DNA of 64,000 nt from Xanthomonas hortorum (GCF_024339125.1 NZ_CP101417.1:930001-994000), one strand, 5' to 3'. Positions 36,799 to 46,252 are shown, counted from the stretch's first letter. Notes: generated by a model not told the origin, from the sequence alone. Numbers and translations are program-made.

Positions 36799-37091
36799 GT
36801 TTCTCCAGCGGTCATCAGGCAGCGTTACGGACGCAAGCCAATCAGCGCACAAGGTGGATGCACGTAAACGGCAACATCGACCAGCGACGATGCATGAGCT
36901 CTGAAGCATGCATCTCAATGCCCTGCACGTTGTTGCGCGTTCTTCGGCCATGATGCGCTGCTGCACTCTCCTAACCAATGCGCATTGCCTGGATACTGCA
37001 CATTGCAAGCTGATGCCTATCCGGATAGGCGCTTGACCTCAACTTGGATTGAGGTTTTTCAATGCACGCCTCTTCCATCGAACTCAGTGCC
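36799..37091. other. Intergenic region, nothing recognised
   Basis: About 290 bp upstream of the effector candidate promoter and of the broken VOC gene. Base composition is lower in GC than flanking genes. No gene or structure supported. Confidence 0.35.
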
Positions 37092-37470
37092 ATGCATCTC
37101 CGCCATCTACTGCTGCCCTGCCTGGACCCCGACCTGACCCGGCGTTTCTATCGCGATGCACTGCAGCTACCGCTACACGGCAACACACTGCGCATCGGCT
37201 GTACCACGCTGGACTGCGTGCAGGCGCAGCACCCGGTAGGCATCTGGCCTTCAACGTCGCCCCTTCGCGCTTGGAGGCCACCGCGCAATGGATCGCTGCG
37301 CGCAGCACGCTGCTTGCCGACCCGGAGGGCCTCCAACGTTTTACGCTGGCCAGGGTGTGGCAATCGCGGTCGGTGTATTTCGCCGGCCCCGATGGCGCTG
37401 TGCTGGAGCTGATCACCCGCGATGGCTGCGGCTACGCGACGCGCAAGGGTGGGAATTGCTGGCGGCGTGA
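37092..37470 (+). pseudogene. VOC-family (glyoxalase-fold) protein, frameshifted
   Basis: The first frame gives MHLRHLLLPCLDPDLTRRFY and then RDALQLPLHGN...DCVQAQHPVG, a typical VOC N-terminal half. Near 37235 the reading continues in another frame as RHLAFNVAPSRLEATAQWI and later VYFAGPDGAVLELITRD, the typical VOC C-terminal half with its metal Glu. A further shift near 37430 would give RDAQGWELLAA. One-base indels thus break a single-domain metalloenzyme or binding protein. Sequencing error cannot be excluded. Confidence 0.65.
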
Positions 37471-37488
37471 CCGCCCACGCCGCTCGCT

Positions 37489-38295
37489 TCACGCCACGAC
37501 CGCAGGCGCGGGCAAACGGAAAAACGCACGCGCTGCTGCCGTGCTGTTGGCCGCGGTCAGCGCCACGTCCTCACCACGATCGCGTGCGAGTTCTTCCACG
37601 ATATGCGACAGAAACATAGGCTCGTTGCGGCGGTCCTTGGGCATCGGCTTGAGCGTGCGCGGCAGCAGGTAAGGCGCGTCGGTTTCGATCATCAACCGGT
37701 TGGCCGGGATCGAGCGCACCAGCTCGCGCAGATGCGCACCACGGCGCTCGTCGCAGAGCCAGCCGGTGATGCCGATGTAGTAATCGCGATCCAGATACGC
37801 GAACAGTTCTTCGCGCGTGCCGGTGAAACAATGCACCACCGCCGGACCCAGACGGCCGTCGAAGCTGCGCATGATCGAGAGGAAGTCGTCGTGCGCATCG
37901 CGCTGATGCAGGAACAACGGTTTGCCGTTGTCGGCAGCCAACTGCAGTTGCCGTTCGAAGGCCTTGTGCTGCGCCGGACGCGGGGCGAAATCGCGGAAGT
38001 AATCCAGCCCGCATTCGCCTACCGCCACCACTTGCGGGTGCGCCTGCAGCGTGCGCATTTCGGCCTCGCATTCGGCGGTGAATTCCACCGCGTGGTGCGG
38101 GTGCACGCCGGCGGTGGCGTAGAGAAATCCCGGGTGCTGTTGTGCCAGTTGCAGGGCGAGTGGTGAGTGCTCACGGCTGGCGCCGGTGATCACCAGTTGC
38201 GTAACACCGGCCTCGCGTGCGCGCTGCAGCACCGCATCGCGATCGCGGTCGAAAGAGTCATGGGTGAGATTGGCGCCGATATCGATCAACTGCAT
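37489..38295 (-). CDS. tatD: TatD-family metal-dependent DNase
   Basis: 268 residues from ATG 38295 (MQLIDIGANLTHDSFDRDRDAVL). TIM-barrel metallohydrolase with metal ligands in GVHPHHA, VGECGLDYF, PLFLHQRDA, AVVHCFTGT and ETDAPYLLPR. TatD proteins are 3'-5' exonucleases or endonucleases acting in DNA repair and turnover. Length fits the family. Convergent with the broken VOC gene. Confidence 0.92.
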   Translation of the reverse strand: MQLIDIGANLTHDSFDRDRDAVLQRAREAGVTQLVITGASREHSPLALQLAQQHPGFLYATAGVHPHHAVEFTAECEAEMRTLQAHPQVVAVGECGLDYFRDFAPRPAQHKAFERQLQLAADNGKPLFLHQRDAHDDFLSIMRSFDGRLGPAVVHCFTGTREELFAYLDRDYYIGITGWLCDERRGAHLRELVRSIPANRLMIETDAPYLLPRTLKPMPKDRRNEPMFLSHIVEELARDRGEDVALTAANSTAAARAFFRLPAPAVVA

Positions 38296-38400
38296 GGTGC
38301 GGGTGTCGTGTGGAAAGAGCTGGGCAAGTGTAACGAGTGGGGGTTGTATGCGCTTCGCCACGCGCCTTCAGAAGTGCTGCACCGACTGCTGCGCCGCCGT

Positions 38401-38467
38401 ACCCTCACCCCAACCCCTCTCCCGCAGGAGAGGGGCTTTGCTCCCTTCTTCCAAGAGGGAGAGGGGT
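38401..38467. repeat. CCCTCACCCCAACCCCTCTCCC intergenic repeat
   Basis: ACCCTCACCCCAACCCCTCT, then CCCGCAGGAGAGGGG, then a second AGAGGGAGAGGGGTT arm forms a purine/pyrimidine hairpin. Related copies are at 46171-46340. It lies immediately after the LysR stop (38468). Confidence 0.65.
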
Positions 38468-39385
38468 TCAACCAACCACCGGCACCGCCATCGCCTCGAT
38501 GCGCGCCGCCAGCGCCTGGATCGCCAGTTGCGCCGAGCGTGAAAGCTGCCGCTGCGGAGCCACACACAGTGCCAGCGTCATCGGCTTGGTCAAATGACGG
38601 CGGAACGGCACGAACGCCAGCCGCCCATCCGCCACATCCGGGGCGGCATCCAGCCACGACATCAAACCCACACCCGCGCCGGCGCGCACCAGCCCACGCA
38701 GGGTGCGCACATCGTTGCAGTGGGTCAGCCGCTTCACGTCGATATGCTGGCGTTGGTACAGCACCTTGGCGTGCTCGCCGACGATCAGCGGGGCGGCCGG
38801 CAGCAGCAGCCGGTGCTCCAGCGTCTCGCTCAGCTGCAGCTCGGTGCGCGTGCTGAGCGGATGGCCCACCGGCATCGCAATCCCCAGCGGGATGTCGGCG
38901 AATGCGCGCACCTCCAGGTCCACGCTGCTCACCGGGTCCAGCAGCAGGCCGATGTCCACATCGGCCGAGGTCACCATCTCCATCACCCGCTGGTTGCGCG
39001 CGGTGGAGAGGTTGAAGGTGATGCCGGGGTACTCCTGCACCAACGCGGCGACCGCCGCCGGCACCACGCCCTCGCTGAGCGCGTCGATCATGGCGATCTC
39101 CACATGCCCGCGGCGCAGCCCCTTGAGCTCGTCGAAGCGCTCCAGCGTGCGCGCGTAGGCCTTCTCCCAGCCGCGCACGTCCACCAGCAGCAGCTCGCCA
39201 GCGGCGGTCAGGCGCAGCCGGCCGGGCAGGCGCTCGAACAGCTGCGCGCCCAGTTCTTCCTCGGCCTTGAGGATCTGCCGGTCGATCGCCGAGGCCGACA
39301 CGTGCAGCACGTCGGAGGCCTTGCGGATGCTGCCGCAGCGGGCCACTTCGATGAAGTAACGGGTGAAGCGGGAAAAGGTCAGCAT
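38468..39385 (-). CDS. LysR-family regulator, HpxR-like by position
   Basis: 305 residues. HTH FIEVARCGSIRKASDVLHVSASAIDRQILKAEEELGAQLFERLPG, then an effector domain (GHVEIAMIDALSEGVVPAAV). It is divergent from the HpxD/HpxE-like genes, as the LysR gene hpxR is in Klebsiella, and a palindromic LysR site lies between them. The regulator role for purine catabolism is inferred from this arrangement. Confidence 0.82.
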   Translation of the reverse strand: MLTFSRFTRYFIEVARCGSIRKASDVLHVSASAIDRQILKAEEELGAQLFERLPGRLRLTAAGELLLVDVRGWEKAYARTLERFDELKGLRRGHVEIAMIDALSEGVVPAAVAALVQEYPGITFNLSTARNQRVMEMVTSADVDIGLLLDPVSSVDLEVRAFADIPLGIAMPVGHPLSTRTELQLSETLEHRLLLPAAPLIVGEHAKVLYQRQHIDVKRLTHCNDVRTLRGLVRAGAGVGLMSWLDAAPDVADGRLAFVPFRRHLTKPMTLALCVAPQRQLSRSAQLAIQALAARIEAMAVPVVG

Positions 39386-39405
39386 GCGGTGGGGCTCGGT
39401 TGGCG

Positions 39406-39420
39406 TTGCATTTTTTGCAA
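39406..39420. promoter_or_regulatory. LysR-type operator between the regulator and hpxD-like gene
   Basis: Perfect dyad TTGCA-TTTTT-TGCAA containing T-N11-A, the LysR binding motif, 21 bp upstream of the regulator start and about 90 bp upstream of the oxygenase gene. Strong by symmetry and position; unproven by binding. Confidence 0.6.
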
Positions 39421-39512
39421 TGGCTTGGCTGAAAATCGATGTTTGATAACACACCCCCGGCTTCCTAGAGTCAATCCGGCACCGCTCCCGCCCTACGCCA
39501 GAGACTGGACCC

Positions 39513-40565
39513 ATGGATGTCGCCGTCCCCGCCTTGCCGCTGCACTGCACCTTCGAGGCCGCCGACTGGCGGCGCCTGGCCCAGCACTGGCACGCGGTGG
39601 CGCTGAGCAGCGAAGTGAGCGAGGCGCCGTTCAAGGCCACCCTGCTGGACGAGCCCCTGGTGCTGTACCGGCTGGGCAGCGAGCTGGTGGCCGCGCGCGA
39701 TGTCTGCCCGCACCGCGGCGTGCCGCTGAGCATGGGCACCGCCGATGGCGGCGGCGTGGTCTGCGCCTACCACGGGCTGCGCTTCGGCGCGGGCGGGCGT
39801 TGCAATCACATCCCCGCCAGTCCCAACCAGAACATCCCCGCCAAGATGCGGCTGCATACCTACGCGGTGGCCGAGCGCTACGGGCTGATCTGGGTGTGTC
39901 TGTCCAAACCGGCCGGGGTGAGCGAGGCCGAGGTGCAGATTCCGCCGATGCCCGGCTGGGACGAGGACGGCTTTCAACAGATCGTCTGCCCGGCTTTCGA
40001 TATCGGCGGCAGCGCCGCACGCCAGCTGGAAGGCTTCATCGACGTGGCGCATTTCGCCTTCGTGCACACCGCGACCTTCGCCCAGCCGGACAAGCGCGAG
40101 GTACCGGCCTACACCACCACCGAAACGCCCACCGGCTTCAATGCCGATTACCTGAGCTCGGTGGCCAATTATTCGGTGGACATGCCGCTGCCGGACGTGG
40201 CGCCGGACTTCCAGTGGCTGCGCCATTTCGAGGTGCATCTGCCGTTCACCGCCACCCTCACCATCCACTTCCCGGTGCCGGGCAAGCGGCTGGTGATCAT
40301 GAATGCCGCCAGCCCGGTGTCCAAGCACAAGACCCGCCTGCTGGTGCCGATCGCGCGCAACTTCGACACCCATCTGCCAGTGGAAGACGTGCACGCCTTC
40401 AACCTGCGCGTGTTCGAGGAAGACCGCGCCATGGTGGAGGCGCAGCGCCCCGAATACCTGCCGCTGGATCCGCTGCTGGAAGTGCATATCCCGGCCGATC
40501 GCAGTTCGATCGCCTACCGCCGTGGCCTGCGCAGCCAGGGCTATAGCGACTTCTTTCTGCGTTGA
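39513..40565 (+). CDS. hpxD: Rieske non-heme iron oxygenase, HpxD-like
   Basis: 350 residues. Rieske ligands C65/H67 (DVCPHRG) and C84/H87 (CAYHGLRF). The mononuclear iron site is in LEGFIDVAHFAFVHTATF (two His; later carboxylate). The domain layout is like VanA and other single-subunit oxygenases. With the reductase 17 bp downstream, the divergent LysR gene and the following nucleobase permease, the set matches Klebsiella hpxDE, which oxidises hypoxanthine to xanthine. An aromatic or methylxanthine demethylase is the alternative; the sequence alone does not decide. Confidence 0.8.
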   Translation: MDVAVPALPLHCTFEAADWRRLAQHWHAVALSSEVSEAPFKATLLDEPLVLYRLGSELVAARDVCPHRGVPLSMGTADGGGVVCAYHGLRFGAGGRCNHIPASPNQNIPAKMRLHTYAVAERYGLIWVCLSKPAGVSEAEVQIPPMPGWDEDGFQQIVCPAFDIGGSAARQLEGFIDVAHFAFVHTATFAQPDKREVPAYTTTETPTGFNADYLSSVANYSVDMPLPDVAPDFQWLRHFEVHLPFTATLTIHFPVPGKRLVIMNAASPVSKHKTRLLVPIARNFDTHLPVEDVHAFNLRVFEEDRAMVEAQRPEYLPLDPLLEVHIPADRSSIAYRRGLRSQGYSDFFLR

Positions 40566-40582
40566 CGGCCGAGGAGCACGCC

Positions 40583-41542
40583 ATGCAACTGCACGAGGTC
40601 CGCGTCGCCGACGTCTTCGACCAGGGCCATCGCCAACGCGCGATCCGGCTGGAGCCGGTGGGCGCGGAATTGCCGGCATTCGAAGCCGGTGCGCATGTGG
40701 ATCTGCATCTGCCCGACGGCTTGATCCGCCAATACTCGATCGCCAGTGCGCCGCATGTGCGTGATCACTATCTGCTGTGCGTGAAGTTGGCCGATGCGTC
40801 GCGCGGCGGCTCGCGGCATCTGTGCGAACAGCTGAGTACCGGCGACCGCCTGCGTATCTCCACACCGCGCAATCTGTTTCCCTTGCATCCGGGCGAGCGC
40901 CACGTGCTGCTGGCCGCCGGCATCGGCATCACCCCGCTGCTGTCGATGGCCGAGGCGCTGGAAGCGCGCGGTGAGACCTTCGTGCTGCATTACTACGCGC
41001 GCCGGCATGCCGATGTGGCGTTCGGGCAGCGGCTGCAACAAGGCTTCACCCATGGGCAGGTGCACGTGCATCTGAGCGACGACGGCGAAAGCCCGCGCGT
41101 GCATGTGCCCGAGGAACTGAGCCAGGCGCGTGCGCGCGATCAGCTGTATCTGTGCGGGCCTGCCGCGTTCATGGACCACTTTACGGTGCTTGCCAGGACG
41201 CACGGCTGGGCGCCGGAGCAACTGCATCGCGAACACTTCGCCGCCATCGATGCCGGCCTTGCGCACGATGCCGATAGCGCTTTCGAAGTGGAGCTGGCCG
41301 CCAGTGGCCGCGTGGTGCAGGTGCCGGCCGATTGCAGCATCGCCAGCGCCTTGCTCGATGCCGGCATCGAGGTGCCGCTGTCGTGCGAGCAAGGCATGTG
41401 CGGCGCCTGCCTCACCGGCGTGCTGGCCGGGACGCCGGATCACCGCGACAGCGTGCTCAGCGACAGCGCGCACGCCGCCAATACCCAGATCACGCTGTGT
41501 TGCTCGCGCAGCCGTTCGCCACGCCTGGTGCTGGATCTTTGA
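40583..41542 (+). CDS. hpxE: Ferredoxin-flavin reductase partner of the Rieske oxygenase, HpxE/VanB-like
   Basis: 319 residues. FAD/FMN domain with RQYSIASAP, NAD domain with LLAAGIGITPLLSM and YLCGPAAFMDHF, and a C-terminal plant-type 2Fe-2S domain with CEQGMCGACLTG and a final Cys (ITLCCSR). It passes electrons from NADH to the Rieske oxygenase. A ribosome binding site (GAGGAG) sits 7 nt upstream. Coupled to hpxD by a 17-bp gap. Confidence 0.85.
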   Translation: MQLHEVRVADVFDQGHRQRAIRLEPVGAELPAFEAGAHVDLHLPDGLIRQYSIASAPHVRDHYLLCVKLADASRGGSRHLCEQLSTGDRLRISTPRNLFPLHPGERHVLLAAGIGITPLLSMAEALEARGETFVLHYYARRHADVAFGQRLQQGFTHGQVHVHLSDDGESPRVHVPEELSQARARDQLYLCGPAAFMDHFTVLARTHGWAPEQLHREHFAAIDAGLAHDADSAFEVELAASGRVVQVPADCSIASALLDAGIEVPLSCEQGMCGACLTGVLAGTPDHRDSVLSDSAHAANTQITLCCSRSRSPRLVLDL

Positions 41543-41943
41543 GCGCTCCGTATGTCGTGCGCCTGCGCAGACAGGACGACGGCGGGCGCGCAGGTGGCTG
41601 ACGCCGGTCACGCTGCAGCGCGAAGCGGCCGCCAACGTCGCACGACACCTGTGGACGGACGTGAGCCTCCGCATCTTCCTTCACGGTTTGATCGATGGGC
41701 GCACAAGGCGCCACCGGCGCAGATACAGACAAAGCGTGCGGTCATGCCATTACGCCGCGCAACACGCATTGCACTTGCAGCGCAATCGGTGCCCAAGGTC
41801 CGTGGCAACCGCCGTCGCACAGTGCAAGATATTCGGCCCGCGCGCGTCCACCGCAATCGCGCGTGCCCCTCTGTGCCGATGAGATGCCTGCCGATGGTTG
41901 TTTGTGCGATCGCCTTCGCCCGCCCGTGCCGGGGCGCACGCTG
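41543..41943. other. Intergenic region before the permease gene
   Basis: 400 bp without a supported gene. Open frames continuous with the permease exist here but lack membrane or family content, so the permease start is put at 41944. It may hold a second promoter for the permease-deaminase-hydrolase genes. Confidence 0.4.
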
Positions 41944-43257
41944 ATGCGCTGGCCCGGATTTGCGCTGTCCGCCAATGGCAGCAGCGTGCGTACCGAGGTC
42001 CTGGCCGGTGCCACCACCTTCCTGACGATGGCCTACATCGTCTTCGTCAACCCCGACATCCTGGCCACCACCGGCATGGACCACGGCGCGGTGTTCGTGG
42101 CGACCTGTCTGGCCGCCGCGCTTGGCTCGCTGCTGATGGGCGTGCTGGCCAACTATCCCATCGGCATGGCACCGGGCATGGGCTTGAATGCGTTTTTCGC
42201 TTTCTCCGTGGTGGGCACGCTGGGTTACAGCTGGCAGCAGACGCTGGGGCTGGTGTTCGTGTCCGGCTGCGTGTTCCTGCTGCTCAGCGTCACCGGCGCG
42301 CGACGCTGGCTGGTGGATGGCATCCCACCCACCTTGCGCAGTGCGATTGCAGCGGGCATCGGCCTGTTCCTGGCGTTGATCGGCTTGCAAAAAGCCGGGC
42401 TGGTGGTGGCGCACCCGCAGACGCTGGTGAGCCTGGGCGACTTGCATCGGCCCGAGCCATTGCTTGCGTTGGCTGGGCTGCTGCTGATCGGCGTACTGGA
42501 AGTGCGCCGCGTGCGCGGGGCGATGTTGCTGGGCATCCTGGCGGTCACCGTCGCTGCGCTGGCGCTGGGTCTGGTGCACTACCAGGGCGTGCTGTCGCTG
42601 CCGCCGAGCCTGGCGCCGACGCTGCTGCAGCTGGATATTGCCGGCGCCTTGCAAGGCCATGGTGGCAGCGGCGCACTGACCGCCGTCCTGCACGTGGTGC
42701 TGGTGTTCGTGCTGGTGGAAATGTTCGATGCCACCGGCACCTTGATGGGCGTGGCCCAGCGCGCCGGCCTATTGCACACACAGGCGCACCGTCGCCAGTT
42801 CGACCGCGCCCTGCTCGCCGACAGCACCGCCATCCTGGCCGGCTCGCTGCTTGGCACTTCCAGCACCACCGCCTACGTGGAAAGCGCTGCCGGTGTACAG
42901 GTGGGTGGGCGTACCGGGCTCACCGCGCTGGTGGTGGCAGCGCTGTTTCTGCTGGCGCTGCTGTTCTCGCCATTGGCGGCGATGGTGCCGGCGTATGCCA
43001 CCGCACCGGCGCTGATCTACCTGGCATCGGTGATGCTGCGCGAGTGCACGCAGATCCAGTGGGACGATGGCGGCGACGCGCTACCGGCCGCGATCTGCAT
43101 GCTGGCCATGCCGCTCACCTATTCCATCGCCACCGGCCTGGCCTTCGGCTTCATCACCTATGCGGCACTCAAGCTGGGCAGCGGCCGCTGGCGCGCCGTG
43201 CATCCGGCCACCTGGGCGATTGCCGGCCTGTTCGTGCTGCGCTATGCCTTGGAGTGA
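41944..43257 (+). CDS. NCS2/AzgA-type purine nucleobase permease
   Basis: 437 residues from ATG 41944. Signature VLAGATTFLTMAYIVFVNPDIL and MAPGMGLNAFFAF of the AzgA-like hypoxanthine/guanine/adenine permeases (E. coli AdeP/AdeQ/GhxP/GhxQ). The second half shows LVEMFDATGTLMGVAQRAGL and GSLLGTSSTTAYVESAAGVQVGGRTGLTALV. Proton symport of purine bases into the cytoplasm. Its place after hpxDE and before a secreted adenosine deaminase supports purine uptake. Confidence 0.88.
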   Translation: MRWPGFALSANGSSVRTEVLAGATTFLTMAYIVFVNPDILATTGMDHGAVFVATCLAAALGSLLMGVLANYPIGMAPGMGLNAFFAFSVVGTLGYSWQQTLGLVFVSGCVFLLLSVTGARRWLVDGIPPTLRSAIAAGIGLFLALIGLQKAGLVVAHPQTLVSLGDLHRPEPLLALAGLLLIGVLEVRRVRGAMLLGILAVTVAALALGLVHYQGVLSLPPSLAPTLLQLDIAGALQGHGGSGALTAVLHVVLVFVLVEMFDATGTLMGVAQRAGLLHTQAHRRQFDRALLADSTAILAGSLLGTSSTTAYVESAAGVQVGGRTGLTALVVAALFLLALLFSPLAAMVPAYATAPALIYLASVMLRECTQIQWDDGGDALPAAICMLAMPLTYSIATGLAFGFITYAALKLGSGRWRAVHPATWAIAGLFVLRYALE

Positions 43258-43374
43258 GCGTATCGCCGTAGCTATTTCAGCTCCTGCCCCCTGGTCACCC
43301 ACCGCGTCGCGCGGCAAGCTGCACCGCAACCGGCAGCGCCACGACGGTACTGTCTCATTCCCAGAGCTCACCAC

Positions 43375-44943
43375 ATGCCACATCGTTATCGCTGTCTGAT
43401 CCTCAGCTTGTGCACCTTGTTACCGGGCATGACGCTCGCACGCCCGGCGCAGGCGCCTGTGCAACAGCGCGAGCAGCAGGTGGCGCAGCTGTTTCACGAC
43501 GCGGCCGCGCAACCTGCGCAATTGCGCGCGTGGCTGCAAGCCATGCCCAAGGGCGGCGACCTGCATAACCATCTCTCCGGTTCGGTCTATGCCGAGAACT
43601 ATCTGCAATGGGCCAGCGACGACGGCGCCTGCGTGCAGCTGGACGACCTGAGCCTGCGCGCGCCGCCGTGCGGTAAAGGCCAGGAGCCTGCACGCGACCT
43701 GGCAACGCGCAATGCCGCGCTGTATGGCCGGGTGGTGGATAGCTTGTCGATGCGCAAGTTCCTGCCCAGCTCATCGCAACCCACCGGACACGATCAGTTC
43801 TTCAGCACCTTCGGCAAGTTCGACGCGGTGGTGCGTGCGCGCGTCGCCGACACCGTGGCCGCGGTGCTAGAGCAGGCCGCACGCGACCGCGTGCCCTATG
43901 TGGAAATCATCGCCAACCCGCCGCAGATGGATCAGGCCGCAAAACAGATGCAGGCTCTGCCATGGAAGGCCGATGACGACGCAGCCAATCTGCGCGCCCT
44001 GAAGGATGCCTTGCCGCCGCTGGTGCAGGCTGCGCAACGCGACCTTGCCGACACCGATGCCCAGGTGCGCCGCGTGCTGCAGTGCGACCAGCCCGATGCG
44101 CGTCCCGGCTGCCGGGTCGCGTATCGCTACGTGCCTTACGTGTTGCGCGTGTTGCCGCAACCGATGGTGTTCGGGCAGATGGCGCTTGCGCACGCGCTGA
44201 TCGCTGCCGGCGGCAGCCGCGCGGTGGCGTTGAACATCGTTGCGCCCGAAGACAACCCGGTGGCGCTGGCCGATTACGCGCGCCACATGGCGATGTTCCG
44301 TTTCTTCGCAACGCGCTATCCCAACGTGCCGCTGTCCCTGCATGCCGGCGAGCTGACATTGGGTCTGGTGCCGCCCGCGCAACTGCGCTCGCACATCCGC
44401 CAGGCAGTGGACGTGGGTGCACGCCGCATCGGTCACGGTGTGGATCTGCCTTACGAAGACGACGTGGATGGGTTGCTGCAACGCATGCGCCGCGACCAGA
44501 TCGCGGTGGAGATCAACCTCACCAGCAACGATGTGATTCTGGGCGTCAAAGGTGGCGCGCATCCGCTGGCGATGTATCTGCGCGCCGGTGTGCCGGTGGT
44601 ACTGTCCACCGACGATGCCGGCGTCTCGCGCGCGGACATGACCCACGAGTATCAACGCGCGATGCAGGAGCAAGGCATCGATTACCCCACGCTCAAACAG
44701 CTCGCTCGCAACGGGCTGACTCACAGCTTCCTGCCGGGCACCAGCGTGTGGAGCGCCGACGGTACAGCCGCGCAGGCCTGCGCCACTGCATTGCAGCGCG
44801 AAACCGATGATGCTGCGTGCCAAGCATTCCGCCAGAGCAGCGAGAAGGCACGGCTGCAATGGCAGCTTGAAACCGATCTGGCGCAATACGAGCGCATGCT
44901 GCTGGAGCAACGCAAAGTGCAGACAACACCAGCTGACGCATAA
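43375..44943 (+). CDS. Exported adenosine deaminase-like protein (ADGF type)
   Basis: 522 residues. A signal peptide ends near TLARPAQA. Metal ligands H64/H66 in GDLHNHLSGS, then SLHAGE, RRIGHGVDL and STDDAGVSR carry the zinc and catalytic residues of the adenosine deaminase fold. The extra length and signal peptide resemble secreted ADA-related growth-factor-type deaminases. It would deaminate adenosine outside the cytoplasm, yielding inosine for the downstream nucleoside hydrolase. It lies 117 bp after the permease gene. Confidence 0.82.
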   Translation: MPHRYRCLILSLCTLLPGMTLARPAQAPVQQREQQVAQLFHDAAAQPAQLRAWLQAMPKGGDLHNHLSGSVYAENYLQWASDDGACVQLDDLSLRAPPCGKGQEPARDLATRNAALYGRVVDSLSMRKFLPSSSQPTGHDQFFSTFGKFDAVVRARVADTVAAVLEQAARDRVPYVEIIANPPQMDQAAKQMQALPWKADDDAANLRALKDALPPLVQAAQRDLADTDAQVRRVLQCDQPDARPGCRVAYRYVPYVLRVLPQPMVFGQMALAHALIAAGGSRAVALNIVAPEDNPVALADYARHMAMFRFFATRYPNVPLSLHAGELTLGLVPPAQLRSHIRQAVDVGARRIGHGVDLPYEDDVDGLLQRMRRDQIAVEINLTSNDVILGVKGGAHPLAMYLRAGVPVVLSTDDAGVSRADMTHEYQRAMQEQGIDYPTLKQLARNGLTHSFLPGTSVWSADGTAAQACATALQRETDDAACQAFRQSSEKARLQWQLETDLAQYERMLLEQRKVQTTPADA

Positions 44944-44946
44944 CCC

Positions 44947-45014
44947 GTAGGAGCGCGCTTGCGCGCGAAGAGGCATCACCGATAACGCCTCATCGCGCGC
45001 AAGCACGCTCCTAC
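44947..45014. repeat. GTAGGAGCG hairpin repeat (REP-like), complete copy
   Basis: Two 22-bp arms (GTAGGAGCGCGCTTGCGCGCGA and its complement, one mismatch) around a 24-bp loop. It lies after the deaminase gene; a half copy is at 21597. It may act as a transcript end or stabiliser. Confidence 0.75.
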
Positions 45015-45088
45015 AAACACAACCTCCATCAACGCAGCCTCCATTCCATCTTCGCCGCGATGCATTCCACCCCCATGACCAAAGCGCA

Positions 45089-46252
45089 ATGACCCACTCA
45101 CACGCCGCTCCATCAAAACGCCGCGTCATTCTCGAAGACGATATCGACGGCTTCACGCCCGCGCAGTTGCTGCTGTTGCAATCGCCCGAGGTCGAGGTGC
45201 TGGGCATCAGCGCGGTCAGCGGCAACATCTGGCGCGACGAAGTGCTGGGGCATAGCTGCCGTCTGCTGGAACTAGCCGGCCAGCCGCAGATCCCGGTGCT
45301 ACCCGGCCCGGTGCATCCGCTGCTCAACAGCGAGCTCGCCACCGAGCGTTGGGAAGCGCTGTACGGCAAGCTGGTCTGGAAAGGTGCATGGACCAAACAC
45401 TGGGTGGATGGCGACACCGTGCAGAGCGCGCCGCGTTATCACGCACACGACGTGGTGCCCGACCTGGCGTTGGGCAATCCCAGCGTGGTGCGCGCATCCG
45501 ACGAACCGGCTGCGTTGTTCATGCTGCGCATGGTGCGCCTGTATCCAGGCGAGGTGAGCATCATTGCGACGGGGCCGCTGACCAATCTGGCGCTTGCACA
45601 ATCGCTGGATCCGGCCTTCGCCACACTGGCGCGCGAGCTGGTCTATATGGGCGGCAGCCTCAACCCACGGCAGCAACGCAATAGCATCAGCGCGCAGCAA
45701 TTCGCGCGCGAATTCGTCAACTCGCCACGCCGCGAATTCAACATCCGCTGGGATCCGGAAGCGGCCAGCATCGTCATGCGCGCGCCCTGGCGCAAGATCA
45801 CCATGGTGCCGGTGGACCCATCGACTGCCACCGAACTCACGCCAGTGTTGCTGGCGCGCATGAGCGCTGCCGATACCAGCATCGGCCACGCATTGCGCCG
45901 TCGCGAACCCGGCTTTCCGATGTGGGATGAGCTGGCCACTGCAGTGTGGCTGCGCCCCGAATTGGCAACGCACACCGAGACGCTCTACGTCGATACCAAT
46001 ACCGCCTTCGATGCAGGGTATGGCGACATTCTGTCGTGGGCACCAGGCTATCAGCCTGGACTGGGCGAACAAGCTCAGACGGTGGTGCATGCGGTGGATG
46101 TGGAAGCGTTCGAGCAATTACTGGTCGATCACCTCACTGCGCCGCAGCCGCCGGCAGTGGGATTGCCGTTACCCCTTCTCCCGTCGGGAGAAGAGGCCCG
46201 AAGGGCGGATGAGGGTGCGGCAACTGAGAAAAATGCTGCGCCAGTTGAGTAG
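45089..46252 (+). CDS. Inosine-uridine nucleoside hydrolase-like protein
   Basis: 387 residues. Family features include VEVLGISAVSGN, VSIIATGPLTNLALA and YMGGSLN. A late Asp lies in MWDELATAVWL. The N-terminal calcium loop, normally DTDPGIDD, reads LEDDIDGFTP, so metal ligands are changed. The last ~30 residues (LPLPLLPSGEEARRADEG...) are read through an intergenic repeat and look adventitious. It would split nucleosides to base and ribose, feeding purine bases into the locus. No signal peptide is evident. Confidence 0.75.
   Translation: MTHSHAAPSKRRVILEDDIDGFTPAQLLLLQSPEVEVLGISAVSGNIWRDEVLGHSCRLLELAGQPQIPVLPGPVHPLLNSELATERWEALYGKLVWKGAWTKHWVDGDTVQSAPRYHAHDVVPDLALGNPSVVRASDEPAALFMLRMVRLYPGEVSIIATGPLTNLALAQSLDPAFATLARELVYMGGSLNPRQQRNSISAQQFAREFVNSPRREFNIRWDPEAASIVMRAPWRKITMVPVDPSTATELTPVLLARMSAADTSIGHALRRREPGFPMWDELATAVWLRPELATHTETLYVDTNTAFDAGYGDILSWAPGYQPGLGEQAQTVVHAVDVEAFEQLLVDHLTAPQPPAVGLPLPLLPSGEEARRADEGAATEKNAAPVE

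Noticed and set aside
44947-45014. CRISPR-like repeat at the GTAGGAGCG hairpin
   Set aside because: Only one dyad with two inverted arms and no regularly spaced direct repeats.
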